A stretch of DNA of 64,000 nucleotides from GCA-2720975 sp964467985 (GTDB lineage Bacteria; Planctomycetota; UBA1135; GCA-002686595). The position numbers and the translations under genes were made by a program. Shown here in pieces: positions 8,200 through 16,951 of this stretch. The notes under the pieces were generated by a model, which saw only the letters and a program-made list of their open reading frames with translations, ran no database searches and was not told where the DNA came from. The stretch covers positions 124,001 through 188,000 of the forward strand of contig CAYXTP010000009.1 in assembly GCA_964467985.1 (NCBI GenBank), given 5' to 3'. Position 1 is the stretch's first letter. The number at the start of each line of letters is the position of its first letter.

Positions 8200-9600
8200 T
8201 CAGCCTTGGGCAGCGGTCTCGGACTTCACCAGGCCGATGATCCAATGGATCAGAATCCATAGGACGGAGAGCATCAAGCCGGCGCCAGAGAGGATCATCA
8301 GGGTCGGGAAGAGGGCAACAAACGCCGAATAGTCGGGAGCTGCAGCGCCAGCGTAGCGCGACCAACCATCGCTGGCCCCGCGCAACAGGTAGATCAAGAT
8401 GAACACGAACAGGCAAATGTTGATCAGCCGCAGAGCCCGGCGCACGGAAGGTGTCTGCAGAATTGCGTGTCCGGGTCCGAGAGCGCGGCTGACCAAGTAG
8501 CCCATAGCGGCCCACAAGATCATCGAGTCGATTCCCACCATGCTGCCCATGACGTGGGCAGAGACCGCGTGAGTCCCGTGCAGCAGGGCGTTCAGGGGAG
8601 GCACAGCGATGATGATGGATAGCGTCAACATCAAGAACGTCCAGAGGGTCGCCGAACGCATGAAGCCACTAATGACCGGGTGCTCTGACGCTGCTGCGTC
8701 CTGCTTGAGTAGCTTGCCGACATCGAGGAACACCTTGGCCAAGATGACCAATTCCAGCATGCTGACGATGAAACTGACCCAGTGAATCCAGGCCGACTGG
8801 GGCAAGTGGTAGGTGTGGTGCCCGTAGTTGGTAAACGTGTTCAACAGGCCGACCGTGAAGAACGCAAAGGCCGTGTTCGAGTGGGCGTAGTCTTCGCTCT
8901 TCCGCAGGGCGCAGGCCACGAACATGAGGGAGCCGTACGCCAGCAAATTAAATGACCCCACATGCGCCCCGGCTGACTTCCACTGGATCGCCAGATCGCG
9001 CAGCGGACGCAGAGATACGTATTCAAGCAGGTAGGCGTGAGCTTCTGCGTAGGTGAACAGAAACAAGGGGATCGCCAGCCACCACATCATCACGTAGACC
9101 GGCCGCCCTCTCAGAGAGAACCCCACGCGTTGATAGAAGTTGATGGCAAAGAGCAGCCAACCGAGCACGATCAAGATCGAGAACCAGGGTGAATAGCCCA
9201 GGTACTCGCGACCGGTGAAGTGACCGGTGATCAAACTGGTCAAGATTCCGATACCCGCCGCGGTCCAAAGCAGCACCATGGCCAGGGTGCGCTTGCGCAT
9301 GGCCGCGTCAGGGGGACCGTAGGCCTGGACAAGCCACAGGTGAACGATGGTGACGCCCCCGATGAACACCCAAGCGAACGCGCAGGATTCGTGAATCGGG
9401 CGCAGATGCTGGAGGGTGATTCCCCACTCCCGCAGCAGGGTGAATTGCTCCGTGTACGTCAGAGCGACGGGCAGACCCATCAGAAAGGTCAGACTGCAGG
9501 CACCCAGTGCCAGAACACCCAACCAGACCAAGGGGCGAAATCCGTTGAAGGGCGACGAAGAACCCCAGGACTCTGCAGGGCGCGAACTAGAAGCGCTCAT
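8200..9600 (-). CDS. Haem-copper oxidase superfamily subunit I, nitric oxide reductase (NorB-like) type
   Basis: A polytopic membrane protein of 466 aa with about 12 helices. Histidine spacing fits NorB: H70 (low-spin haem), H213 and H261/H262 (FeB), H349 (haem b3). The intervals 143, 48 and 88 residues compare with 147, 51 and 89 in Pseudomonas aeruginosa NorB. Two key positions differ. The HxH haem motif is HVM (H349, M351), so the low-spin haem may be His/Met ligated. The FeB glutamate four residues after the first FeB His is F217. It is coupled by an ATGA overlap to a dihaem cytochrome c, which would feed electrons. It probably reduces NO, but oxygen reduction is not excluded. Confidence 0.75.
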   Translation of the reverse strand: MSASSSRPAESWGSSSPFNGFRPLVWLGVLALGACSLTFLMGLPVALTYTEQFTLLREWGITLQHLRPIHESCAFAWVFIGGVTIVHLWLVQAYGPPDAAMRKRTLAMVLLWTAAGIGILTSLITGHFTGREYLGYSPWFSILIVLGWLLFAINFYQRVGFSLRGRPVYVMMWWLAIPLFLFTYAEAHAYLLEYVSLRPLRDLAIQWKSAGAHVGSFNLLAYGSLMFVACALRKSEDYAHSNTAFAFFTVGLLNTFTNYGHHTYHLPQSAWIHWVSFIVSMLELVILAKVFLDVGKLLKQDAAASEHPVISGFMRSATLWTFLMLTLSIIIAVPPLNALLHGTHAVSAHVMGSMVGIDSMILWAAMGYLVSRALGPGHAILQTPSVRRALRLINICLFVFILIYLLRGASDGWSRYAGAAAPDYSAFVALFPTLMILSGAGLMLSVLWILIHWIIGLVKSETAAQG

Positions 9601-10355
9601 CGGTACTCAAACCACGGGAGCTTTGACCAGCTGAATGGCTCGTATTCTGTGAACTCCAAGTTCAACTCCGCCAGGACGGAGCGGTTCAGGGCTACCCACT
9701 CCAAGAAAGCCTGCAGGGCACGCACTTGGGTGTCATCCAGGGGCGTGGCGGGCATTCGCCCCAGGCCTTCGCTGAGGATCTTGCGCATGTTCTCAAAGGA
9801 TCGGTCGGTGGCGGCGGCGGTCAGATCGGGTTCGCGCAAGAGGCCCTTTTGGAAGGGTCGGTGGCACGTGCCGCATTGCATAGTGGTCCAGACTTCAAGC
9901 CCTTGCCTAGCCGGGTCGCTGATCGAAACCAGCGCTTCGTCGGTTGCCATGTCGACAAGCCCCTGGAAGTGCATCGAGGCGACTGGAGGTTTGCCCTCCT
10001 GGAGGGGCTCGGGTTGAGCCTGGCCCGTACCATCCATCCAACGCAGCCAGGCCACCAATGCATCCAGATCATCCTCCGAAAACTCGAACGCCGGCATGCG
10101 ACCGCGTCCCGTTGAGATGACTTGCATCAACTCCACATCGAGCACGCCATCGGTCAACCTGTTCGTCAGGTCTGGCCCGTGGAATCCACCGAAGCCATGG
10201 ATTTGGTGACAAACTTGACAGTTGTTCCTGCGCCACACATCCAACCCCTGCCGAGCTTGGTCGCTGATAGACGAAGCGGCCGCGCGGGGAAAATCGCTGT
10301 AGGCAACGACCGTCAAGGCGCAGAAACTTCCCACGAGCAGTGCCAGGGCACGCAT
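9597..10355 (-). CDS. Dihaem cytochrome c, NorC-like electron donor subunit
   Basis: An exported 252-aa cytochrome with two class I c-type haem domains. The first CxxCH is C46-QVC-H50 followed by a Gly-rich GPDL segment as in NorC, with M87 (GRMP) the likely sixth ligand. The second is C161-GTC-H165 with M201 (GRMP). The N-terminal hydrophobic segment (residues 3-19) is a signal peptide or membrane anchor. ATG at 10355 is chosen for the clean MRALALL signal; a TTG at 10391 would add 12 residues. The stop overlaps the start of the NorB-like gene, so the two should form one complex. Two haem domains rather than one is a departure from canonical NorC. Confidence 0.8.
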   Translation of the reverse strand: MRALALLVGSFCALTVVAYSDFPRAAASSISDQARQGLDVWRRNNCQVCHQIHGFGGFHGPDLTNRLTDGVLDVELMQVISTGRGRMPAFEFSEDDLDALVAWLRWMDGTGQAQPEPLQEGKPPVASMHFQGLVDMATDEALVSISDPARQGLEVWTTMQCGTCHRPFQKGLLREPDLTAAATDRSFENMRKILSEGLGRMPATPLDDTQVRALQAFLEWVALNRSVLAELNLEFTEYEPFSWSKLPWFEYR

Positions 10356-10504
10356 GCGGTTCGCGTTCTGTCGATCGGGGGAAGCGGTCAAGGGATGCTA
10401 GGCAGAAGTACGGGCACAAATGCTTGGAAGTGGGCCAGATCCTAGCCCCTCGCGCCCCCCAGGGCAGCCCTAGGGAGAGAATATGCAAGCGCCAGCTGGG
10501 CTCT

Positions 10505-12160
10505 CTAGGGGTCGACGTTCTCGATTCCCATGCGCTCAAACGCGCGACCGCCAGCCCAGAGTACGGCGCCCACCCAGACCAGCACCACGACGCCCAAGGA
10601 AACGCTGAGAGCCCAAGTCTCAGCCCATTCTCCAACGCCAAGAGTGGCGCCCAGCGCGCCACCGACCCACGTGCCTCCCCAGACCAATCCCGCGCCAATC
10701 GCGAGCAGGGCCATTCGCAGAAGCAGCAAGATCAGCCGGCGTCCGGTGTGCTGCATGGCCGCTCCCTGACCCGGTTCGATGCGTACGGGATTGAGCAGGA
10801 ACAGAATGTTTTCCATGCCCACCCAGAAGATCGCAACGGGCGGAAACAGAACGGCGCACGGAATCATCTGATCTGCATGAAAGAAACCGGCCAGCCGGAG
10901 GGCAATCAAGGCCGCCCAGAACAACAGTGACTCCCAGCAGACGAGGGGCAGGATCGAGGCCGCAAATACCTTGGCGGCAGACACCGGCCATGCGCGCATG
11001 GACTCCAAGTGGTCCAAGTCCGACCGGAAATCAAATCTCAGACCAGCACTCATGTAGATCAGACACATCAGGCCAAGACCTACCAATCCCTCAGTGTGGG
11101 CTGAGTCGAAGACTGTCGAAATGAAGTACGCCCCGAATCCAGTGATCGCTACGGAGAAGATCAACGCCCCCCGTGCTCGCCGAATGATGGACGTCAAGCG
11201 CATCCAAAAAATCGACCCGAATTGGCTGCGCCCGAGCACGAACGGCAAGTGCCTGCGATTGGCTGAGACCGACATGGCGGATGTAGTTCCGGCGCGTGCG
11301 CGTTTCAGATTGACCTCCGCTGAGGTCTGTAGTGACAGTTCCCTGAAGTCGGAGGGAATGCGCGCGGCGATTTCAAAGAGCAGGGCCGTCAAGACCAGGC
11401 ACAGCCCAAAAGCTGGCAGAAATTCCGAGAGAGTGCTGGCAGAGATGGCCCGCGCCCATGGCAGCGAAGGGAAAGAAACCCAGTTCAGCCAGGTCGTGTC
11501 CCCCACAATGCTCATCAAAGAGCGAGGGGCCGCATCGCTCAGTTCACTGTCCCCGATGCCCATCACGGCCAACGCAAAAACAGCCCACAGGCCGACCCCC
11601 ACCAGCAGACGCAGCCACCCGCGCGGGATACGACTGATCAGGCGGGCACCCTTCTGATGCGCGTCGCCAACGAGAATCGACAGGCCCTTCGATCCACAGG
11701 TGATGGCCCACATGGAGAGCAGGGATCCTAGAAAGGCGAACTCTGGGCGGGGCATCCGGCGGGCGAGCAGAATTCCAATGAACACCGCGAAGAGAATCTC
11801 GCGACCGAAGCTAGTCAATAATCGGTAGCGCACGAGATCGGGCCGACTCAGGGGAGCACTGAACAGCCGCTCGATTTCATCCTCGGGCATGTACAGCCCG
11901 CGGTAGAGCAGTGCTGACCCAGCCGAGAGAAAGGCAAAGAAGGTCAGGATGTAGCGAGCGGTTGGCAGCGCGAAGTCCGCCGACGCTTGCCGCGCGGAGG
12001 GACCCAGGCTCATCGCGCCCAGCCAGAGCAGGGTGAAGAGTGCTCCCGCGAAGGCGAACAAGCGCCCCCGTTTCGTCGACAGTCGACGCTTGAAGCCGCG
12101 CCAGTACGCCCTACGCTTCAGGCGCAGGAGAAGCACAAGCGCCGGGTCGAGCAGCGCCAC
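10505..12160 (-). CDS. ABC-2 type exporter, membrane permease
   Basis: A 551-aa polytopic inner-membrane protein starting with GTG at 12160, one base after the stop of the ABC ATPase gene. It has about 12 hydrophobic segments, with a soluble loop around residues 265-320. The arrangement (Lys/Arg-rich N-terminus RLKRRAYWRGFKRRL, then helices) resembles the 'putative ABC exporter' permeases paired with ABC-2 ATPases. It should form a dimeric transport channel with the upstream ATPase. The substrate is unknown. No drug or polysaccharide marker gene sits next to it. Confidence 0.7.
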   Translation of the reverse strand: MALLDPALVLLLRLKRRAYWRGFKRRLSTKRGRLFAFAGALFTLLWLGAMSLGPSARQASADFALPTARYILTFFAFLSAGSALLYRGLYMPEDEIERLFSAPLSRPDLVRYRLLTSFGREILFAVFIGILLARRMPRPEFAFLGSLLSMWAITCGSKGLSILVGDAHQKGARLISRIPRGWLRLLVGVGLWAVFALAVMGIGDSELSDAAPRSLMSIVGDTTWLNWVSFPSLPWARAISASTLSEFLPAFGLCLVLTALLFEIAARIPSDFRELSLQTSAEVNLKRARAGTTSAMSVSANRRHLPFVLGRSQFGSIFWMRLTSIIRRARGALIFSVAITGFGAYFISTVFDSAHTEGLVGLGLMCLIYMSAGLRFDFRSDLDHLESMRAWPVSAAKVFAASILPLVCWESLLFWAALIALRLAGFFHADQMIPCAVLFPPVAIFWVGMENILFLLNPVRIEPGQGAAMQHTGRRLILLLLRMALLAIGAGLVWGGTWVGGALGATLGVGEWAETWALSVSLGVVVLVWVGAVLWAGGRAFERMGIENVDP

Positions 12161-12161
12161 G

Positions 12162-12920
12162 TTACTTCACCGATTCCGCCGTTGCGCCCGGACCCGTGAT
12201 GGACAGGAAAATCTCCTCGAGACTCCCGTCGGATCCACCGGCCAGGTCCGACCGAGCCTGATCAATCGTCCCAGTGAAGACTGCTTGGCCACGATCCATG
12301 ATCAGAATCCGGTCTGCCAGCGCCTCAATCCATTCCAGCAGGTGGGACGAGAGGACAACGGCGACACCCGAGTCCGCCCACTCTCGAATGGCCAACCGTG
12401 CCTCGCGGATCCCCCGCGGATCGAGTCCGAGCAGTGGCTCATCCATTAGCACGAGTTTGGGATCGGCAATCCACGCGCAACACAGCGCGAGTTTCTGTCG
12501 CATCCCGCGCGAGAGCTCCGAACCGATCGCATCCCTTTTCTCGCTCAGGTCAAATCGCTCGAGCAAGGCCTCGGCCCGGTCGCGCCAATGCTCAGTCTTG
12601 TAGAGATGTGCGTTAAACTCCAATTGCTCGAGCACGGTCAGGCTTTCGAAGGGCTTGGCGTCGTCTGGAACCCAGGCCAAGGCCCCTTTTGCCTGCAGTT
12701 CTTCCTCACGAACATCGAATCCCGCCACGCGCACGTCTCCGTCTTGCAGTGGCAAGATGCCCGCCAAGGACCTCAGGGTGGTCGTCTTACCTGCCCCGTT
12801 GGGCCCAACCAGACCCAAGATCTCGCCTGCTCGGACCTGCAGGCACAGTTCATCCACGGCCAGCTGCTCTCCGAATTTGCGGCTCAATCCCTGGACGTCG
12901 AGAACAACTTCGCTGTCCAT
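12162..12920 (-). CDS. ABC transporter ATP-binding protein
   Basis: A 252-aa ABC-2 class ATPase. Walker A is GPNGAGKTT, the signature is LSRGMRQK, Walker B is LVLMDEP, and the H-loop is SSHLLEW. The frame stays open upstream to 13169, but that part overlaps the ArsC-family gene and lacks homology-like sequence. ATG at 12920 (MDSEVVLDVQGL) begins exactly where the family begins. It powers the permease encoded 1 nt downstream, and sits 7 nt downstream of the ArsC-family gene, so the three are likely one transcript. Confidence 0.92.
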   Translation of the reverse strand: MDSEVVLDVQGLSRKFGEQLAVDELCLQVRAGEILGLVGPNGAGKTTTLRSLAGILPLQDGDVRVAGFDVREEELQAKGALAWVPDDAKPFESLTVLEQLEFNAHLYKTEHWRDRAEALLERFDLSEKRDAIGSELSRGMRQKLALCCAWIADPKLVLMDEPLLGLDPRGIREARLAIREWADSGVAVVLSSHLLEWIEALADRILIMDRGQAVFTGTIDQARSDLAGGSDGSLEEIFLSITGPGATAESVK

Positions 12921-12927
12921 GGCCGAC

Positions 12928-13293
12928 CTAGAACAGAGGGAGAACATTCTCGGGCGGACGACCCACCCGCGCCGCTTGCCCTCGAATGAGGATAGGACGC
13001 TCCATGAGGATTGGAGCGTTGCATACCGCGGCGGCCAGCTCTTCCTCACTGCTATCCGCGGACAACCCGCTCTCCGCGAAGGCCGCTTCCTTTCTGCGCA
13101 CCCACTGCGCCAGCGGCAGACCCAGTCGCCTGCCAAGCTCGGCCAGCTCCTCGCTGTCGAGCGCATCATCTAGATAGCGGCGCTCAGTGAAATCAACACC
13201 ACGCTCCTCGAGCAGGGCCTTCACTTGGCGGCTCTTCGAGCAGCGGGGGTTGTGGAGTAGTAGCAACTCGTCGTTGCTAGTCGGCAAACTCAT
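12928..13293 (-). CDS. arsC: Arsenate reductase (ArsC/YfgD glutaredoxin-like) family protein
   Basis: A 121-aa thioredoxin-fold protein with the family's catalytic HNPRCSKSRQ motif near the N-terminus. The conserved arginines are in LMERPILI and ARVGRPPE, and the family's LP(L/I)F-like end is present. Such proteins reduce arsenate with glutathione/glutaredoxin, but many family members (Spx/YfgD-like) are not arsenate-specific. No arsB, acr3 or arsR is nearby, so resistance is not shown. ATG at 13293 is chosen over 13332: it has GAGGAA about 7 nt upstream and gives the usual 115-120 aa length. It heads the operon with the ABC exporter. Confidence 0.8.
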   Translation of the reverse strand: MSLPTSNDELLLLHNPRCSKSRQVKALLEERGVDFTERRYLDDALDSEELAELGRRLGLPLAQWVRRKEAAFAESGLSADSSEEELAAAVCNAPILMERPILIRGQAARVGRPPENVLPLF

Positions 13294-13404
13294 GGACAGG
13301 TTCCTCAAGGGGTGGCCCTGTGTGTACCGCATCTGCCAGCTCCCGTCGAGTGGCCAAGCCGCACCTAGCTTCCTTGCTTCTTCAGTGACTGCACCGGATG
13401 CTCA

Positions 13405-14616
13405 GTGACCATGCCGCTCGACTCCACCACAGCCCTGGTGATCGGAGCAGGAATCCAGGGCGCGGGCACTGCCCAGGCCTTGGCTGCCGCCGGCTACGAT
13501 GTGCTGCTGGTAGAACGCGAGTCAATCGCCGCGGGCACGTCCAGTCGTTCGAGCAAACTGATCCACGGCGGCCTACGCTACTTGGAGAGCATGCAGTTCT
13601 CGCTCGTACGCGAGTCCCTCAGGGAACGGAAGACCTTGTTGAGCATCGCCCCCCACCTGGTGCGCCTAGTGCGGTTCCACATACCCGTCTACAAGCACAC
13701 GTCGAGGGGGCGACTGAAGATCCGAACGGGGCTGAGCCTCTACGCGCTCTTGGGTGGCCTGCATGCGGACGCTCGCTACGACTGCGTTGACCGTGACCAA
13801 TGGGATTCACTGGATGGGCTGCAATTGGACGGCTTGAGGGCAGTCTACCGCTACCAGGATGGCCAAACCGACGATGCCGCCCTGTGTCGGGCCGTGACAG
13901 CTTCGGCCGCCGAACTGGGTGCCCGGGTTGCTGTGGGTGCCGAGGTTCTGGGTGGCGAGCGCCGCTCTGACCACTGGCTAGTGCGATTGCGCCTGAATGA
14001 CGAAGTGCGTGAGGTGCAGGCGCGCGTGGTGGTCAATGCAGCAGGACCATGGGCCAACGCGGTCTTGAGTGGCTTCCAACCCGCCCCTCCGCGACGCCCA
14101 GTTGAGTTGGTGGGCGGAGCACACATCGAAGTGGAAGGGCCCATGGAGGCGGGCATCTACTACACCGAGGCGACCGAGGACCGAAGAGCCGTCTTCGTCA
14201 TGCCTTGGAAGAACCACACTTTGGTCGGCACCACAGAAACTCCCTACAGCGGTGATCCCGGACAAGTTGAGCCGCGCTTGGAGGAGGTCGACTACCTGCT
14301 CGACATCCTGCGGCACTACTTCCCAGACCATCCAACCAAGGTGCTGGACGCTTGGGCGGGACTACGCGTATTGCCCGGCGGTGACGGAAAGGCCTTCAAT
14401 CGATCGCGAGAGGTCATCCTCTCTCCCGATGATCCCCAGCGCCCCACGTTTCTCAGCGTGTACGGAGGCAAACTGACGGGCTACCGCGCTACGGCGGAGC
14501 GCGTGCTGAACCTGCTGCGCAAGAACCTGCCTAAGACTCAACAGCAGGCCGACACCAGGACCCTACGCTTGCCTGCCGATCCGCAGGTCGAAGCGGATTT
14601 TGACTGCGGTTCCTAG
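13405..14616 (+). CDS. FAD-dependent glycerol-3-phosphate dehydrogenase-like oxidoreductase, short form
   Basis: A 403-aa GlpA/GlpD-family flavoprotein. The dinucleotide-binding GAGIQGAG follows the first strand. GTSSRSSKLIHGGLRYLE is the family's FAD/substrate signature. Later come the VNAAGPWA and GGKLTGYR motifs. It should oxidize sn-glycerol-3-phosphate to dihydroxyacetone phosphate at the membrane and pass electrons to quinone. Full GlpD proteins are about 500-560 aa. This one stops just after the FAD domain and lacks the usual C-terminal domain. Start is GTG 13405 or ATG 13411. It is divergent from the ArsC-family gene across 111 bp, and convergent with the ferredoxin with a 2-nt gap. 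Confidence 0.82.
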   Translation: MTMPLDSTTALVIGAGIQGAGTAQALAAAGYDVLLVERESIAAGTSSRSSKLIHGGLRYLESMQFSLVRESLRERKTLLSIAPHLVRLVRFHIPVYKHTSRGRLKIRTGLSLYALLGGLHADARYDCVDRDQWDSLDGLQLDGLRAVYRYQDGQTDDAALCRAVTASAAELGARVAVGAEVLGGERRSDHWLVRLRLNDEVREVQARVVVNAAGPWANAVLSGFQPAPPRRPVELVGGAHIEVEGPMEAGIYYTEATEDRRAVFVMPWKNHTLVGTTETPYSGDPGQVEPRLEEVDYLLDILRHYFPDHPTKVLDAWAGLRVLPGGDGKAFNRSREVILSPDDPQRPTFLSVYGGKLTGYRATAERVLNLLRKNLPKTQQQADTRTLRLPADPQVEADFDCGS

Positions 14617-14618
14617 AC

Positions 14619-14897
14619 CTAGGCCGGTCGGACGGTCACGTCGCCGTTGACGATCAACTGACAACCGAGTCGGGCGCCCTGCTCAGAGCTGAAACCGCTT
14701 GCTACGTCCATTTCCTCATCAATGGCCTCATTCAAGTTCTCGGCACCCGCTTCGACGACGAGTATGCACGTGCCGCAAACGCCGGACCGGCAACCGAAAT
14801 CGGCGGGAGCGTCGGAGTCCTCGCAGGCTGAGAGAAAGGAAACGCCAGCCTCGACTTCGAGGGTAGTGCCGGTGTGGGAGAAGGTAACGGTGGGCAT
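14619..14897 (-). CDS. [2Fe-2S] ferredoxin, plant/adrenodoxin fold
   Basis: A 92-aa ferredoxin. The cluster ligands follow C-x4-C-x2-C (FGCRSGVCGTC), with a fourth Cys in RLGCQ near the C-terminus. It carries electrons in the cytosol; its partner is not evident. ATG at 14897 (MPTVTFSHTG) is preferred over 14966, because AAAGGAA lies about 10 nt upstream and the beta-strand fold begins at once. The longer start would add a Pro-rich tail with no family match. It runs convergent with the glycerol-3-phosphate dehydrogenase-like gene. Confidence 0.92.
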   Translation of the reverse strand: MPTVTFSHTGTTLEVEAGVSFLSACEDSDAPADFGCRSGVCGTCILVVEAGAENLNEAIDEEMDVASGFSSEQGARLGCQLIVNGDVTVRPA

Positions 14898-15077
14898 GGG
14901 CTGTCGGTTCCTTTGGAGATGGGGCGGGGGCTCTGGTGCTCGGGGCCCAGGGGCGGACCCAGGCAACTTGGCAGCTTACGTTAGAGTTATATCCGCCCCT
15001 AGACCATGGCTGGAAGAGCACTTTCCACTGTCCGCCCCACTTGGCCGATCGCCGCTCGTGGCTGCTAGGCTGCGCCC

Positions 15078-15767
15078 ATGCAACTGAGTCCGCCCCCCAT
15101 TCCGCAGCCCGCGCCCGGCCCCCCCGGCGATCCAGCGCGAAAGCCGGGAGAGAGTCCGCCGCAAGCGATCCAGGTCTGGCTGATCCGTCATGGGCAAGTG
15201 GATCAGACCTATTCGAACCAAGCCTATGGGGCCCTCGATGTGCCCCTTTCTGCTCTGGGGGAAGCGCAAAACCAAGCCATCGCCGAAGCCCTGGCGGGCA
15301 GCGAGATCGAGCGGGTCGTGGCCTCCCCTCTCAGCCGTGCGCGGCGTATGGGCGAGTCCATCGCAGCGCGCTGCGGCGTGAAACTTGACGTTGACGCGCG
15401 ACTCGGGGAATTGAATCGCGGTGACTGGCAGGTGCTTGCGTGCCCTGACTACCAGGCTCGCTGGGATGCCGAGGCCCAGCTCTACTGGCGCGATCCGGCC
15501 AACTGGCGTGGGCACGGGGGGGAGACCGAATCGGAGCTAGGTGATCGAACGTGGTCCGCCTTTACTGAAGCGACGCAAGGAGTGTCGCGACTGGCCATAG
15601 CCGCCCACCGCAACGTCGTGCGTTCGATCGTGGCTCGTGCGCTCGGCCTGCCCTTTGGAAAGAGTCACGCGCTGATCTTGGATCCTGGTCACGGTGCCTT
15701 ACTCGTTGGAGATGAGACAGGATGGACGCTGGCCCGCTTTGGATCAGGACCGGAGCTAGGGCCGTGA
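15078..15767 (+). CDS. Histidine phosphatase superfamily protein (phosphoglycerate mutase-like)
   Basis: A 229-aa branch-1 histidine phosphatase. The phosphohistidine is H38 in the LIRHGQ motif. SPLSRARRMGE is the second conserved block, GELNRGDW the acidic helix, and AAHRNVVR carries the second catalytic His. The closest style is CobC/GpmB-like phosphatase rather than true phosphoglycerate mutase. The first 30 residues are Pro-rich and low in complexity. The stop overlaps the GTG of the following glycosyltransferase (GTGA, 15764-15767), so it may act on a sugar phosphate or carrier in the same route. That role is inference. Confidence 0.85.
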   Translation: MQLSPPPIPQPAPGPPGDPARKPGESPPQAIQVWLIRHGQVDQTYSNQAYGALDVPLSALGEAQNQAIAEALAGSEIERVVASPLSRARRMGESIAARCGVKLDVDARLGELNRGDWQVLACPDYQARWDAEAQLYWRDPANWRGHGGETESELGDRTWSAFTEATQGVSRLAIAAHRNVVRSIVARALGLPFGKSHALILDPGHGALLVGDETGWTLARFGSGPELGP

Positions 15768-16930
15768 GGGTTCTGTTCCTGTCGCCGGTAGTGCCCTGGC
15801 CACCCCGTTCAGGCGGACGGATCCGGACGCTCGAACTGCTGCGCGGCCTGGCTCAACTCGCGCCTCGCCCCATGGTGCACATGCATTGCGTGCGAGAACC
15901 CGGGGCAACTCCGATCGACGAGTTTGAGTGGGGTGCGACGGTCGAGAGCTTCACGAGCCATCCGCGCAGCCCGGCTCCCTTGCCCATGCGGCTCAGCGCG
16001 CCACCCCCCGTGCGTTGGTTCCATTCCGGCTCGCTGCGACGCCACCTGCGAGATTCTGTTCGCTGGCAGGACTTTGACCTCGTCCACCTGGATGAGATGT
16101 TGCTCCTGCCGTATCTGCCGGCCAAAGTGCCGGTACCCTTGGTTGTGCACCACCACAAGTTGGATCTGGACCACGCGCGCGCGCTCGGGCATAAGCGCTC
16201 GACCTGTTCGCGCTGGGATCGCCTAGAGGACAAGGCCTGCACTCGCACCCTACATCACGTGGTTTGCGGCTTGGAAGACGCACAACGACTGCACACTCGT
16301 CACCCACATGTACGCGCCCATGTGATCGCCTGTGGTGCGGACACCCGGCACTTCGAGGGAGCCCAGCGCCGCCCCGTTCAAGGCCGTGTCCTATTCCTGG
16401 GCAGCCTCGACTACGAACCCAATGTTCGCGCGCTAGAGTCCTTCGTGCCCCAATTGCTAACCGCGCGCAGTCACAACCCAGACCTGCACTTGCAGATCGT
16501 CGGTGCGCGACCCGGGCCACGGGTGGATGCTCTGATCCGCGAGGGGGTCACACTGCAGGCGGACGTGCCCGAGGTCCTGCCCTTCTTGGAACGCTCAGAG
16601 GCACTGGTTGCCCCGCTCGGCATCGGTGGCGGTTCACGTGTCAAGATCTGTGAAGCCCTCGCCGCGGGTTGCCCCGTGCTCGCGAGCCCCACTGCGGCGG
16701 AGGGACTGGAACTGACCGACGGCGACCACCTAACCCTGGTACCCGAGCCGCACGACTGGGAGAAAGCCCTGTTGACATTGCTTGATGGACCCGCAGCGGC
16801 CAGCGAGCAAGCCCAACGGGGGCGTGAGAGGATTCGAGAACGTCATTCATGGCCGCGCCTGGCTGGTCGCCTGCACGATGCCTGGGCTGGATGCCTGCGA
16901 GTTCCTGCGCGACGGGTCGTGCGGGCTTAG
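15764..16930 (+). CDS. GT4-family glycosyltransferase
   Basis: A 388-aa GT-B transferase. GTG at 15764 gives the typical opening VRVLFLSPVVPWPPRSGG and overlaps the upstream phosphatase stop by 4 nt. An ATG at 15722 in the same frame would add 14 residues inside that gene and looks unlikely. The C-terminal half has the linker LFLGSLDYEPN and the donor-site sequence GIGGGSRVKICEALAAGCPV. This 'YxPN / GSRVKxLEA' pattern is common in GT4 enzymes of the PslF/exosortase-associated type. The sugar and acceptor are unknown. Confidence 0.87.
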   Translation: MRVLFLSPVVPWPPRSGGRIRTLELLRGLAQLAPRPMVHMHCVREPGATPIDEFEWGATVESFTSHPRSPAPLPMRLSAPPPVRWFHSGSLRRHLRDSVRWQDFDLVHLDEMLLLPYLPAKVPVPLVVHHHKLDLDHARALGHKRSTCSRWDRLEDKACTRTLHHVVCGLEDAQRLHTRHPHVRAHVIACGADTRHFEGAQRRPVQGRVLFLGSLDYEPNVRALESFVPQLLTARSHNPDLHLQIVGARPGPRVDALIREGVTLQADVPEVLPFLERSEALVAPLGIGGGSRVKICEALAAGCPVLASPTAAEGLELTDGDHLTLVPEPHDWEKALLTLLDGPAAASEQAQRGRERIRERHSWPRLAGRLHDAWAGCLRVPARRVVRA

Positions 16931-16951
16931 GATTGCTGTCGCAGAGAATCC

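Noticed and set aside
12928..13293. Arsenic resistance operon
   Set aside because: An ArsC-family protein is present but no arsR, arsB or acr3; the neighbour is a generic ABC-2 exporter.
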